Assembly (NCBI GenBank): GCA_964647545.1
Contig: CAZYHS010000039.1
Coordinates: 1-8,665, forward strand
Reading direction: 5' to 3'
Length of the DNA stretch: 8,665 nt
Origin: CAZYHS01 sp964647545
Lineage (GTDB): Bacteria; UBA10199; GCA-002796325; 1-14-0-20-49-13
A program made the translations under genes and the position numbers. The notes beneath the pieces were generated by a model, which ran no database searches, had not been told where the DNA came from, and worked only from the letters and a program-made list of their open reading frames with translations. Positions 1 through 6,216 of this stretch are shown one piece after another (the stretch's first letter is position 1; the number at the start of each line of letters is the position of its first letter).

Positions 1-27
1 GACCTAACCGACAAAACAGAAATAACT
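1..27. repeat. Partial copy of intergenic repeat (matches 1483-1509)
   Basis: The first 27 bases match 1483-1509 in the same orientation at 25 of 27 positions, and the first 17 (gacctaaccgacaaaac) are identical. The downstream copy is the right arm of a longer inverted repeat at 1429-1510. This is therefore probably the right end of a second copy whose left part lies outside the window. The two copies bracket the NAT-DUF4416 gene pair. Confidence 0.7.
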
Positions 28-29
28 AG

Positions 30-57
30 ATTCCCGATTACTACCTCGGGGATGACA
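30..57. repeat. REP-like ATTCCCG...CGGGGATGACA motif
   Basis: The sequence reads ATTCCCG, then a 9-base spacer, then TCGGGGATGACAA. Its cccga/tcggg arms (33-37 and 46-50) can form a short hairpin. The layout resembles the dispersed ATTCCC-N-GGGAAT palindromes of many bacterial intergenic regions, but the right arm is degenerate. The rest of the first 105 bases shows no convincing promoter for the following gene. Confidence 0.3.
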
Positions 58-105
58 AGCTTAAAAACAGAGTCGTTGCAAAATTGCCGCGATTCGCGCT
101 AGTGA

Positions 106-903
106 GTGCACCGCGTGATTCTTAACTACCAGCACACAGCGGCGGTCGGCGAATTTTTAAAGATGCCGAGGGTCTGTCGCGCACGGACAGACCTCGACGG
201 GCTTTCACAGCTCGTGCAGGCCTTTTTGCGTTTTCCCTACGAAAATTTCACGAAAATCATCCGCGCAAGCAAAGAACTCGAACTTACGCAAAAGCTCCGA
301 CTCCCTGAAACCGTCTGGAGCGAGCACGTCGAACTCGGCGCAGGAGGCACCTGCTTTTCGCTCACCTATTTTTTCGAAAGCGTGCTGCGTTTTGCCGGTT
401 TTGTCTGCTATCCGGTGATGGTCGATCGATCCTACGGCGAAAACACGCACTGCGCGCTGATCGTGCTGCTTGACGGCGGCAAATATCTCGTAGATCCCGG
501 TTATCTGCTTAGCCGCCCGATCAAGCTTGGCGAACACGAAGAGGCTCATCACCTTCCGCACAACACATTTATCGTGTCGCCGCGCGGCGCAAATCGCTAC
601 GTTGTCGCGACTAACCAAAACGGGCTTGTAAAACCGCGCTACCTTTTAAAAGATGTCCCTGTTTCGCCCGAAGAATTTTTGAAGCATTGGGAGGCGTCGT
701 TTGACTGGCCGATGATGCGCCAGCTATGCGCGACAAAGCTCGACGACTCCGGCTATTTATTTTTAAGGAACGAAACTCTGCGACACACCTCGTCCGCCGG
801 AAAAAAGCAGCAAAAGATCATTGAAAGTTACGACCGGCAGGTTGCAAAAACATTTAACATCGCCCCCGAAATCATACGCGAGGCGTCGGAGCTGATCTTG
901 TGA
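106..903 (+). CDS. Arylamine N-acetyltransferase-fold protein
   Basis: A 265-residue cytosolic protein that looks like the arylamine N-acetyltransferase (NAT) family, which moves acyl groups from acyl-CoA to arylamines or related acceptors through a Cys-His-Asp triad. The matching landmarks are FPYENF (43-48, family PFEN), GAGGTCFSL with C83, THCALIV with H115, and YLVDPGY with D130. The H-D distance of 15 is typical; the C-H distance of 32 is a little short. The usual RGGxCFE reads GAGGTCFS, so the Arg and the Glu after CF are lost and the substrate may differ. The start is uncertain. GTG at 106 follows directly on an in-frame TGA, GTG at 115 is equally possible, and neither has a clear ribosome binding site. 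ATG at 163 would cut into the N-terminal helix. The stop overlaps the next start, so the two are probably co-translated. A transglutaminase-like protein is the alternative. Confidence 0.72.
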   Translation: MHRVILNYQHTAAVGEFLKMPRVCRARTDLDGLSQLVQAFLRFPYENFTKIIRASKELELTQKLRLPETVWSEHVELGAGGTCFSLTYFFESVLRFAGFVCYPVMVDRSYGENTHCALIVLLDGGKYLVDPGYLLSRPIKLGEHEEAHHLPHNTFIVSPRGANRYVVATNQNGLVKPRYLLKDVPVSPEEFLKHWEASFDWPMMRQLCATKLDDSGYLFLRNETLRHTSSAGKKQQKIIESYDRQVAKTFNIAPEIIREASELIL

Positions 904-1424
904 AGAAAAAAATTCCAACTGCAAAATTCTTTTGCGTCGTGATGACGAGCCATAAAGGGCTGCTCGACGAAACGCTGAAGCGTCTGGAAAAATATTTCGG
1001 CCAAGTCGAATTTGTCGGCAGGTGGCACGAATTCACATTCACCGATTTTTACGAACCCGAAATGGGGGCGAACCTTTCTCGCTGTCTGGTTGCGTTCGAA
1101 GGCGCCAAGCCGACGAGGCTTTTGCCGAAAACAAAAAAATGGACGGCGAAGGTTGAAAACAAATTTCGAAAAAACGGTAAGCGTCTTGTCAACATCGACG
1201 CCGGCTACGTCGATTTTTGCAAGCTCGTGCTTGCGAGCGGCAAATCGGGCGGACACAAAATTGCGGTGACCGACGAAGTTTACGCCGACATGATCTTAGA
1301 TTTTCGCAAAGGCGTGTGGCATCCGTTTGAATGGTGCTTTCCCGATTTCGCAAGCGGCATCTATTTTGAAGAACTCACCAAAATCCGCGCCTTGCTCAAA
1401 GAAGACTCATCGGCAAAACGATAA
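900..1424 (+). CDS. DUF4416 family protein
   Basis: A 174-residue protein that I recognise as DUF4416. The hallmark stretches are VNIDAGYVD (107-115), KLVLASGKS (118-126) followed by HKIAVTDEVYADMILDF, and WHPFEWCFPDF (140-150). The function of the family is unknown to me and the sequence gives no catalytic motif to rest one on. There is no signal peptide or membrane segment, so it is probably cytosolic. The GTG start at 900 overlaps the upstream TGA as GTGA, with GGAG about 10 bases before it inside the upstream gene, which points to translational coupling with the NAT-fold protein. Length is near what I would expect for the family. A repeat-rich gap follows it. Confidence 0.8.
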   Translation: MKKKIPTAKFFCVVMTSHKGLLDETLKRLEKYFGQVEFVGRWHEFTFTDFYEPEMGANLSRCLVAFEGAKPTRLLPKTKKWTAKVENKFRKNGKRLVNIDAGYVDFCKLVLASGKSGGHKIAVTDEVYADMILDFRKGVWHPFEWCFPDFASGIYFEELTKIRALLKEDSSAKR

Positions 1425-1428
1425 AAAA

Positions 1429-1510
1429 CGGTTAGGTCAGTTAATTCGGTTGTTTCCGTTTAGTCCGTTAACAGAATTAACCGACCTAACCGACAAAACT
1501 GAATTAACTG
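1429..1510. repeat. Intergenic inverted-repeat element with internal direct repeats
   Basis: The left arm 1429-1451 and right arm 1470-1492 are inverted copies matching at 21 of 23 positions around an 18-base loop. Another pair, cagttaattc (1438-1447) and gaattaactg (1501-1510), is also perfectly inverted, so two alternative foldings compete. Short units based on aaccgac/taaccgac recur. The right part matches the window's first 27 bases. The arms follow the DUF4416 gene by a few bases but no T-run follows, so it is not an obvious terminator. Confidence 0.75.
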
Positions 1511-1553
1511 TCTTTGGCTGACCAAGCGCAAGAAAGCCCTAAAGCGGCGTGGG

Positions 1554-1595
1554 ATATGCGGGAGATTGCTGATCAAAATCTCACGGGTGGCATAT
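1554..1595. terminator. Hairpin between convergent DUF4416 and queA genes
   Basis: The arms atatgc (1554-1559)/gcatat (1590-1595) and gagatt (1562-1567)/aatctc (1577-1582) form an interrupted stem. It ends one base from the queA stop codon and lies between converging genes. Neither strand has a proper T-run after it, so a terminator role comes mainly from position. From 1511 to 1553 I see nothing identifiable. Confidence 0.3.
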
Positions 1596-2666
1596 TTAAA
1601 AAATAAACATGCAGTCGCCGTAGGAAAAAAGACGATATCGCTTTTCAACCGCCTCGCGATAGGCCGCAAAAACCGTCTCGCGCCCCGCGAACGCGGAAAC
1701 CAGCATGAGAAGCGTCGATTTGGGCTGATGAAAGTTCGTTATCATCGCATCGACGACCTTGAACCGATAGCCCGGATAAATAAACAAACTTGTCACGCCG
1801 CTTTTGACCTCGTCGGTGCAGTCTTTGCAGATTTCGTCGTTGTAGGCCGACTCAAGCGCGCGCACGGCCGTAGTGCCGATCGCAATGACCCGCCCGCCTT
1901 TCGCTTTCGTCTCGGCAATTTTATCGATAGTCGCCTTCGGAACAAAAAACCTCTCGCCGTGCATTTTATGTTCTTTGACGTCGTTAACCCTCACCGGTAA
2001 AAAAGTATCAAGCCCGACGTGCAAAGTTACAGGCGCCTTTTCAACTCCGCGCGCGGCAAGTTTTTCGAACAGCTCGTCCGAAAAATGGAGGCCGGCGGTC
2101 GGCGCAGCGGACGAACCCATGTGTTTTGCATAGACCGTCTGATATCTTTTTACGTCGTCTTCGAACTCTTCGCTCTGCTTGCGAGCCGCTCTGATATAAG
2201 GCGGAAGCGGCGGAAGCCCGACCTCCGAAATTTTTTCGGGGCGATCGAACAAAACAAGCAGCGTTTCGCCTTCGCGCGAAATAATTTCGGCGTTCAAATC
2301 GTCGCCAAATGAAATCTTTGTCTTGCTGTGCAGCCGCGCCGTCTGGTTGGAAATGCACTTCCACATTTTCGACCAGCGCGCGCCGTCGACATCTATAAAA
2401 TCTTCGCCGACCGGCGATATCAACAAGAGCTCGACCTTGCCGCCGCTCTCTTTTTTACCGATAAGCCGCGCCGGAATTACCCGCGTTTCGTTTACGACCA
2501 ACAAGTCACCGCTTTTTAAAAATGACGAAATTTCGCGAACGAACGAATGTTCGAATTTGCCGGAGGTGCGGTCCAAAACAAGCATGCGCGACGCATCTCG
2601 CTCTTCAAGCGGACGGGTGGCAATCAGCTCGTCGGGATATTCAAAATTAAAATCGTCTAGCTTCAT
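1596..2666 (-). CDS. queA: S-adenosylmethionine:tRNA ribosyltransferase-isomerase (QueA)
   Basis: QueA acts in the cytosol on tRNAs already carrying 7-aminomethyl-7-deazaguanine at the wobble position. It transfers and isomerises the ribosyl group of S-adenosylmethionine to give epoxyqueuosine, the penultimate step of queuosine synthesis. The 356-residue length fits the family. Motifs in order are the N-terminal YPDELIATRP (10-19), GDLLVVNETRVIPARL (53-68), GSSAAPTAGLHF (184-195), HVGLDTFLPV (216-225), EHKMHGE (232-238), IGTTAVRALES (263-273), FIYPGYRFKVVDAMITNFH (295-313) and FSYGDCMFIF at the very end. All core motifs look intact. No clear ribosome binding site precedes the ATG. It is the last of four same-strand genes, 52 bp after the SpoIID-domain gene, and no preQ1-riboswitch-like structure was seen in that gap. 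Confidence 0.96.
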   Translation of the reverse strand: MKLDDFNFEYPDELIATRPLEERDASRMLVLDRTSGKFEHSFVREISSFLKSGDLLVVNETRVIPARLIGKKESGGKVELLLISPVGEDFIDVDGARWSKMWKCISNQTARLHSKTKISFGDDLNAEIISREGETLLVLFDRPEKISEVGLPPLPPYIRAARKQSEEFEDDVKRYQTVYAKHMGSSAAPTAGLHFSDELFEKLAARGVEKAPVTLHVGLDTFLPVRVNDVKEHKMHGERFFVPKATIDKIAETKAKGGRVIAIGTTAVRALESAYNDEICKDCTDEVKSGVTSLFIYPGYRFKVVDAMITNFHQPKSTLLMLVSAFAGRETVFAAYREAVEKRYRLFSYGDCMFIF

Positions 2667-2718
2667 TGAAAGATTGTCATTACCAAAATAGTTATCGCCT
2701 GCCTACCGCGTGGATGCC

Positions 2719-3939
2719 CTATTTAACATAGCTTGTATTCATTTTAGCGATCGCGGCCCCCGGATAGTAAAACTCCAGAATATCACGGTAGAAAACCCCG
2801 TGTTCGGCCATTCCCTTCGCTCCCCATTGGCAAAGACCGACTCCGTGTCCAAATCCGTGTCCTTCAAAATTCACGCGATCAACGCCGACCTTCGCAGTGA
2901 AATTGGTGCTTTTCAAATTGCCGTATCCGACAATGCGGCGAAAATCGTTGCTGTGCAGATAGACGGTTTGCGCTCCGGTGTCAATCGTAACGCTTACCGC
3001 GCGCGGGTTATCGGGAGAGCGCTCGGGAGTCAGCGAGTCAACTGTCTCGGCCGGATAGCCTGCCTGTCTTAGCTTCGCCGCAAGGTCGCTTTTCGATATC
3101 GAATATCGCCAAGCGGCGTGAGGCGACCTCGCGCACCATTTGTCGGCGACTCGCGGCGCGAAATTCTCCTCGCCCCAAACATTTTGCGCGGTCTCGGTCA
3201 TGCCGCCGCAGCTAGAATGAAAAAATGTCTTAAAAATATTTCCGTTAAGCTGCAGAACTTCCCCTTCGGTCTCGACGACGGCCCGCAAAACATGCTTATT
3301 TTCGCGCGAGGTCCCCGAATAGACCTGATCCTGCACGGTAGCCTCAACGTCGTAAATTGAGTTTGCGTAAACTGTCGCCACCCGCTTTTTCTGGAACAAC
3401 GCGTACGTGCGGGCCGCTACCGTTTGCGCCTTCAAGGCCTCCAGCGGCCAGACGGGGGGCATTTCGGTCGCGACCAGCCCGACCAGATAACGCTCCAGCG
3501 GCAGCTCGACGACCGAACTTAAATTGCCGGCCTTATCTTTGTAAATGCGCGCCTCGCCGAAATAATCGCGGCCGTTAAGTTTAAAATGACCTTCATCGCT
3601 TCTTACCACAAGCCCGAAACATGCAAACTGGTCACCTCCGACATCGAAACCGGCAGCGGAAGGCAAAACTCTCGAACCGACCCTGACTAAAAGATAAGTT
3701 CCGCTATCTGCGCTTTCCAAACACGAGACCTTGACCGGCCCCTCTAAATTGACCGATTTCGCATTTTTTGCCACCAAAACGCGTATCATTTCGGAAAAAT
3801 TTGCAGCTTTTTGACTACTTTCCTCAGGATTTTGGTATTTTTTGACGCCACGAGCCGCATTTTTTGAGTTTTTTGCGGCAAGACCCTCGCCTGCAAAAAT
3901 CATTGAAATGGCAACGATAAATAGAAAAATTCGTTTCAT
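2719..3939 (-). CDS. Secreted SpoIID/LytB-domain protein
   Basis: A 406-residue exported protein. Residues 1-21 look like a signal peptide (MKR, then a hydrophobic run ending GEGLAA). A spacer and an N-terminal domain follow, then the SpoIID/LytB region: VELPLERYLVGLVATEMP (144-161) with the Glu that acts as catalytic residue in the family (E159 here), WPLEALKAQTVAARTYAL (164-181), YDVEATVQDQVYSG (196-209), FHSSCGGMTE (240-249), GHGVGLCQWGAKGMAEHG (364-381) and FYYPGA near the end. Characterised SpoIID is a lytic transglycosylase that cuts glycan strands stripped of peptides. A periplasmic cell-wall role is therefore likely, but the substrate here is inferred. No sporulation gene is nearby. 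The ATG has no Shine-Dalgarno sequence and lies right behind a hairpin. An uninterrupted same-strand run links it to the cyclase gene (58 bp before it) and queA (after it). Confidence 0.9.
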   Translation of the reverse strand: MKRIFLFIVAISMIFAGEGLAAKNSKNAARGVKKYQNPEESSQKAANFSEMIRVLVAKNAKSVNLEGPVKVSCLESADSGTYLLVRVGSRVLPSAAGFDVGGDQFACFGLVVRSDEGHFKLNGRDYFGEARIYKDKAGNLSSVVELPLERYLVGLVATEMPPVWPLEALKAQTVAARTYALFQKKRVATVYANSIYDVEATVQDQVYSGTSRENKHVLRAVVETEGEVLQLNGNIFKTFFHSSCGGMTETAQNVWGEENFAPRVADKWCARSPHAAWRYSISKSDLAAKLRQAGYPAETVDSLTPERSPDNPRAVSVTIDTGAQTVYLHSNDFRRIVGYGNLKSTNFTAKVGVDRVNFEGHGFGHGVGLCQWGAKGMAEHGVFYRDILEFYYPGAAIAKMNTSYVK

Positions 3940-3940
3940 G

Positions 3941-3973
3941 TTTTGGGGGCTTTAACCCGTTATCCCCTCAAAA
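3941..3973 (-). promoter_or_regulatory. Hairpin directly upstream of the SpoIID-domain start codon
   Basis: On the - strand, TTTTGAGGGG pairs with CCCCCAAAA (one bulged base, 9 pairs) around a 14-base loop, ending one base before the ATG at 3939. No T-run follows, so it is not a typical terminator. With no Shine-Dalgarno in this gap, the hairpin could affect initiation or mark a processing point. That is inference. Confidence 0.35.
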
Positions 3974-3997
3974 AGCAACGAGATTTAGCAAAATAAG

Positions 3998-5728
3998 TTA
4001 AGAATCGAGCGGCTGGCGTTTGAGGCCGCGAACGGCGTCAAGACTTGTCGGAAGTGTCAATTGCGGATAGCAAACCACGCGGTTTCTGCCGGAATCTTTC
4101 GCGTCGTAGAGCGCGATGTCGGCGTGGTCGATCAAATCGTCGAGCTCACGCACGTCGTCGGGATAGGCCGAAATACCGACGCTTATCGTAACAAGCGAAG
4201 AGGCCGTGCCGGCGACATCGGGGAAGCGATGTTCGTTCACGATCTTTCGCAGTTTTTCGCCCACCGCGATGGCCCCCTTTTTATCGGTGTCGGGCAAAAG
4301 CAAAATAAATTCCTCGCCGCCGAAACGGGCCAGCGTGTCAATTTCACGAACGCTGCGCTTTAAAACCTGCGCCATCTCTTTTAAAACCTTGTCGCCGTGC
4401 AAGTGACCGTAGGTGTCGTTGTATTTTTTAAAATGATCGACATCGACCATAAGCAGCGACAGACTTCTGCGGAAGCGGACCGCCCTCTTCCATTCGATCT
4501 GCAAAACCGACTGAAAGTGACGGCGGTTGTAAAGGCCGGTCAACTCGTCTCTCACCGAGAGGTCGCGGGCTTTTGTGTAGAGTTTGGCGTTCTCGATAGC
4601 CAACGATATCTGGTTGGCGACAAGTCCAAGCAGCCGTATTTCTTCTTCATCAAAGGCGTTCACCTGCGGCATGTGAAAATTTATCACGCCGAGGATCTCT
4701 TTTTTGAAAACTAGCGGGATCGACAAAAACGAACCTTCGACAATTCGCTCGCCTTTGTAGTGGAGAAAACGTTCTTCCTTTGTCGTGTCACGAACGTAGA
4801 TCATCTCGCCGGTTGCCGCCACCTCGCCGGTAACGCCTTCGCCCAACCTGAAGGTCATGTCGTTGATGTGATCGGCCTCGGCAAAACCCCACGAGGCTTT
4901 CAGCTGCAGATATTCGCCTGCATCGTCCTTTAAAAAGATCGAATATTTATCAAGTCGCAGGTTTTCGGAAAGAGTGTCGGTGATGACCCGATAAAGCTCT
5001 TCAAGTTCGATCGTCGAATTGACCCCTTGTCCGATCTGGTAAAGCAGCGACAGATCCTTCACAAGAGCCTGCAGCTTTTTATTGCTCTCTTCGATGGTCT
5101 TACTTTGCTCGGCAAGGCGGCTTTTAAGTTTCAATTCGCGCTGGGCATAGAGCAGGTCTTGCTCGGCCTGAATTTTGTTGGCCGTGAGCTCGGTAATGTG
5201 CGTCAGCATCTGGTTGAAATTGTGCGAAAGTTTCCCAAGCTCGTCGTCGCTTACTTCGGGAGCGCGCACAAGAAAGTCACCGCTTTCGGCGCGATTCATC
5301 ACGCGCTGAATGGACGAGAGAGGGCGATCGAGAAAAAAGTGGGTCGAAATCGTGGCGACAACTGCCACAAGAAAAATATGAACGCTCCAGACAAAGGTCT
5401 TAAGAGGCATCCCTAAAAATGGAGAAGCCAGATCGACGTTAAAGATCGAAAGCAGCACGGTTGAAGAAATAAGCGCCGAAACATAAATCGAACTGGTGAT
5501 CAGCGCCACTTTGACGGGAATTGAAAGAGGGACAACCGTGTCGAGCGCCTTTACAAAATGATGTCTTAGCTCTTCGACCTTTTGAACTAAAGATCCAAAG
5601 CTCAAGCTTTGCGCAGACGGCACCGGCAGAGAGCGTTTTACGTTACGCTCGGCCGATTTTATTTTGCGTGGCCTGCCGCGCTTTCCGGCGTTTTTTGTCG
5701 ATTTTTTTGATCTGTTTTTCAACGTCAC
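3998..5728 (-). CDS. Membrane diguanylate cyclase (HAMP-GAF-GGDEF) with AT-hook-like N-terminal tail
   Basis: A 576-residue inner-membrane signalling enzyme predicted to make cyclic di-GMP from two GTP. Order: a Lys/Arg-rich tail (1-35) with the AT-hook-like core KRGRPRK (16-22); membrane helices near 72-96 and 112-133; a HAMP domain near 134-186 (DRPLSSIQRVM, DDELGKLSHNFN); a coiled coil to about 226; a GAF domain about 227-383; and a GGDEF domain about 390-555. The active-site motif is RFGGEEF with GGEEF at 470-474. R461-E-I-D464 sits five residues before it, the usual spacing of the RxxD inhibitory site, so product feedback is likely. The region between the helices is only about 15 residues, so sensing is more likely by GAF than by a periplasmic domain. 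The GTG start has AGGTG six bases upstream, and no in-frame ATG occurs before residue 107. It follows the HTH gene by 64 bp. Confidence 0.93.
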   Translation of the reverse strand: MTLKNRSKKSTKNAGKRGRPRKIKSAERNVKRSLPVPSAQSLSFGSLVQKVEELRHHFVKALDTVVPLSIPVKVALITSSIYVSALISSTVLLSIFNVDLASPFLGMPLKTFVWSVHIFLVAVVATISTHFFLDRPLSSIQRVMNRAESGDFLVRAPEVSDDELGKLSHNFNQMLTHITELTANKIQAEQDLLYAQRELKLKSRLAEQSKTIEESNKKLQALVKDLSLLYQIGQGVNSTIELEELYRVITDTLSENLRLDKYSIFLKDDAGEYLQLKASWGFAEADHINDMTFRLGEGVTGEVAATGEMIYVRDTTKEERFLHYKGERIVEGSFLSIPLVFKKEILGVINFHMPQVNAFDEEEIRLLGLVANQISLAIENAKLYTKARDLSVRDELTGLYNRRHFQSVLQIEWKRAVRFRRSLSLLMVDVDHFKKYNDTYGHLHGDKVLKEMAQVLKRSVREIDTLARFGGEEFILLLPDTDKKGAIAVGEKLRKIVNEHRFPDVAGTASSLVTISVGISAYPDDVRELDDLIDHADIALYDAKDSGRNRVVCYPQLTLPTSLDAVRGLKRQPLDS

Positions 5729-5754
5729 AATTTACACCTATTTCCTGCAGGTGT
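5729..5754 (-). promoter_or_regulatory. Hairpin covering the ribosome binding site of the diguanylate cyclase gene
   Basis: On the - strand ACACCT (5754-5749) pairs perfectly with AGGTGT (5739-5734) across a 9-base loop. AGGTG is the best ribosome binding site for the GTG start at 5728, with a 6-base spacer. Folding would hide the site, so translation may depend on opening the stem. An alternative AGGA lies in the loop but is further from the start. Confidence 0.45.
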
Positions 5755-5792
5755 TATCGGCAAACATATAAATTTGTTGCTAAAATTCGCTG

Positions 5793-6056
5793 TTACTTCA
5801 AGATTAACCTAGGACGCTGGCGTTCCTTTGGCGCATTGTGCAATAAATCCGGCGACTTAGCCTCGATTTCGGTCGGAATGGGCATCTTTTTATCGTGCAG
5901 GAATTTAATGAGGGCCTCCCGCTCGATTCTTCTGTGCCCGCCGGGGGTTTTGTAGCTCTTGACATAGCCCCGTTTTGCCCAATCAATCACCGTCGTTTGA
6001 TGAATATGAAGCAAGTCGGCAACTTCCCCTGTCGTAAACACTTGTTTATTATGCAT
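5793..6056 (-). CDS. MerR/excisionase-type helix-turn-helix DNA-binding protein
   Basis: An 87-residue protein with a MerR-type winged helix-turn-helix: FTTGEVADLLHIHQTTVIDW (7-26) for the helices, then GYVKSYKTPGGHRRI (30-44) for the wing. The FLHDKKMPIP tail (52-61) is common in small bacterial regulators of this type. It has no dimerisation coiled coil or ligand domain, so it is either a stand-alone DNA binder or depends on a partner. The ATG has a strong GGGGAGG site 5-6 bases upstream. The gene heads a four-gene same-strand run and has its own good promoter. The immediate neighbour is a diguanylate cyclase, so control of that operon or autoregulation is plausible but not shown. No integrase or phage gene is present, which argues against an excisionase role. 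Confidence 0.85.
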   Translation of the reverse strand: MHNKQVFTTGEVADLLHIHQTTVIDWAKRGYVKSYKTPGGHRRIEREALIKFLHDKKMPIPTEIEAKSPDLLHNAPKERQRPRLILK

Positions 6057-6081
6057 AAAAACCTCCCCGCAGACCGAAAAA

Positions 6082-6097
6082 GCCCGAAAAAACGGGC
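6082..6097 (-). terminator. Terminator-like hairpin in the 5' leader of the HTH gene (possible attenuator)
   Basis: On the - strand GCCCG-TTTTTT-CGGGC is followed at once by TTTTT: a 5-pair GC stem and a short U-run, as in a weak intrinsic terminator. It lies between the predicted transcription start (near 6112) and the GGGGAGG ribosome binding site. It could thus attenuate the operon or stop transcription entering from upstream. I see no leader peptide or clear antiterminator arm. Confidence 0.45.
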
Positions 6098-6102
6098 CGA
6101 AT

Positions 6103-6143
6103 CCTAAGTTTACTATATATTCTAACTTTTAAAGGGGCTTAGG
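6103..6143. promoter_or_regulatory. Inverted half-sites CCTAAG/CTTAGG flanking the HTH promoter
   Basis: CCTAAG at 6103-6108 and CTTAGG at 6138-6143 are perfect inverted six-base arms, 35 bases centre to centre. One overlaps the -35 box and the other lies just past the predicted transcription start. This is a candidate operator, perhaps for autoregulation by the HTH protein. Six-base arms could also arise by chance. Confidence 0.3.
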
Positions 6144-6147
6144 TCAA
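6119..6147 (-). promoter_or_regulatory. Sigma70-type promoter for the HTH gene and probably its downstream genes
   Basis: On the - strand TTGACC (6147-6142) is followed after exactly 17 bases by TAGAAT (6124-6119), both close to the TTGACA/TATAAT consensus. The predicted start near 6112 gives a leader of about 55 bases to the ATG at 6056. No comparable promoter was found in the short gaps between the next three genes, so it may serve all four. Confidence 0.65.
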
Positions 6148-6155
6148 GCGTAGTT

Positions 6156-6184
6156 TTGGGAGTTTTTGCTTGAGTTTTTAAAAC
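6156..6184 (+). promoter_or_regulatory. Candidate promoter reading toward the tRNA-Pro region
   Basis: TTGGGA (6156-6161) and TAAAAC (6179-6184) are 17 bases apart in AT-rich DNA, divergent from the HTH promoter. An alternative pairing is TTGAGT (6170-6175) with TAGTAG (6193-6198). The GC-rich stretch gcacgcgcc that follows resembles discriminators of stable-RNA promoters. Both pairings are weak. No better candidate lies directly before the intact tRNA, so it may be transcribed through the relic. Confidence 0.3.
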
Positions 6185-6216
6185 TAAAGGGCTAGTAGCA
6201 CGCGCCTGTTTAAGAC

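Noticed and set aside
205..618. 137-codon reading frame on the - strand
   Set aside because: It lies wholly inside the NAT-fold gene, whose catalytic motifs are clear, and shows no recognisable motif or ribosome binding site.
1429..1510. CRISPR array
   Set aside because: The recurring units are very short, irregular and mostly inverted, with no constant repeat-spacer spacing and no cas genes.
2667..2718. preQ1 riboswitch before queA
   Set aside because: The 52-base gap contains no pseudoknot-like arrangement of the preQ1 classes and is within a probable operon.
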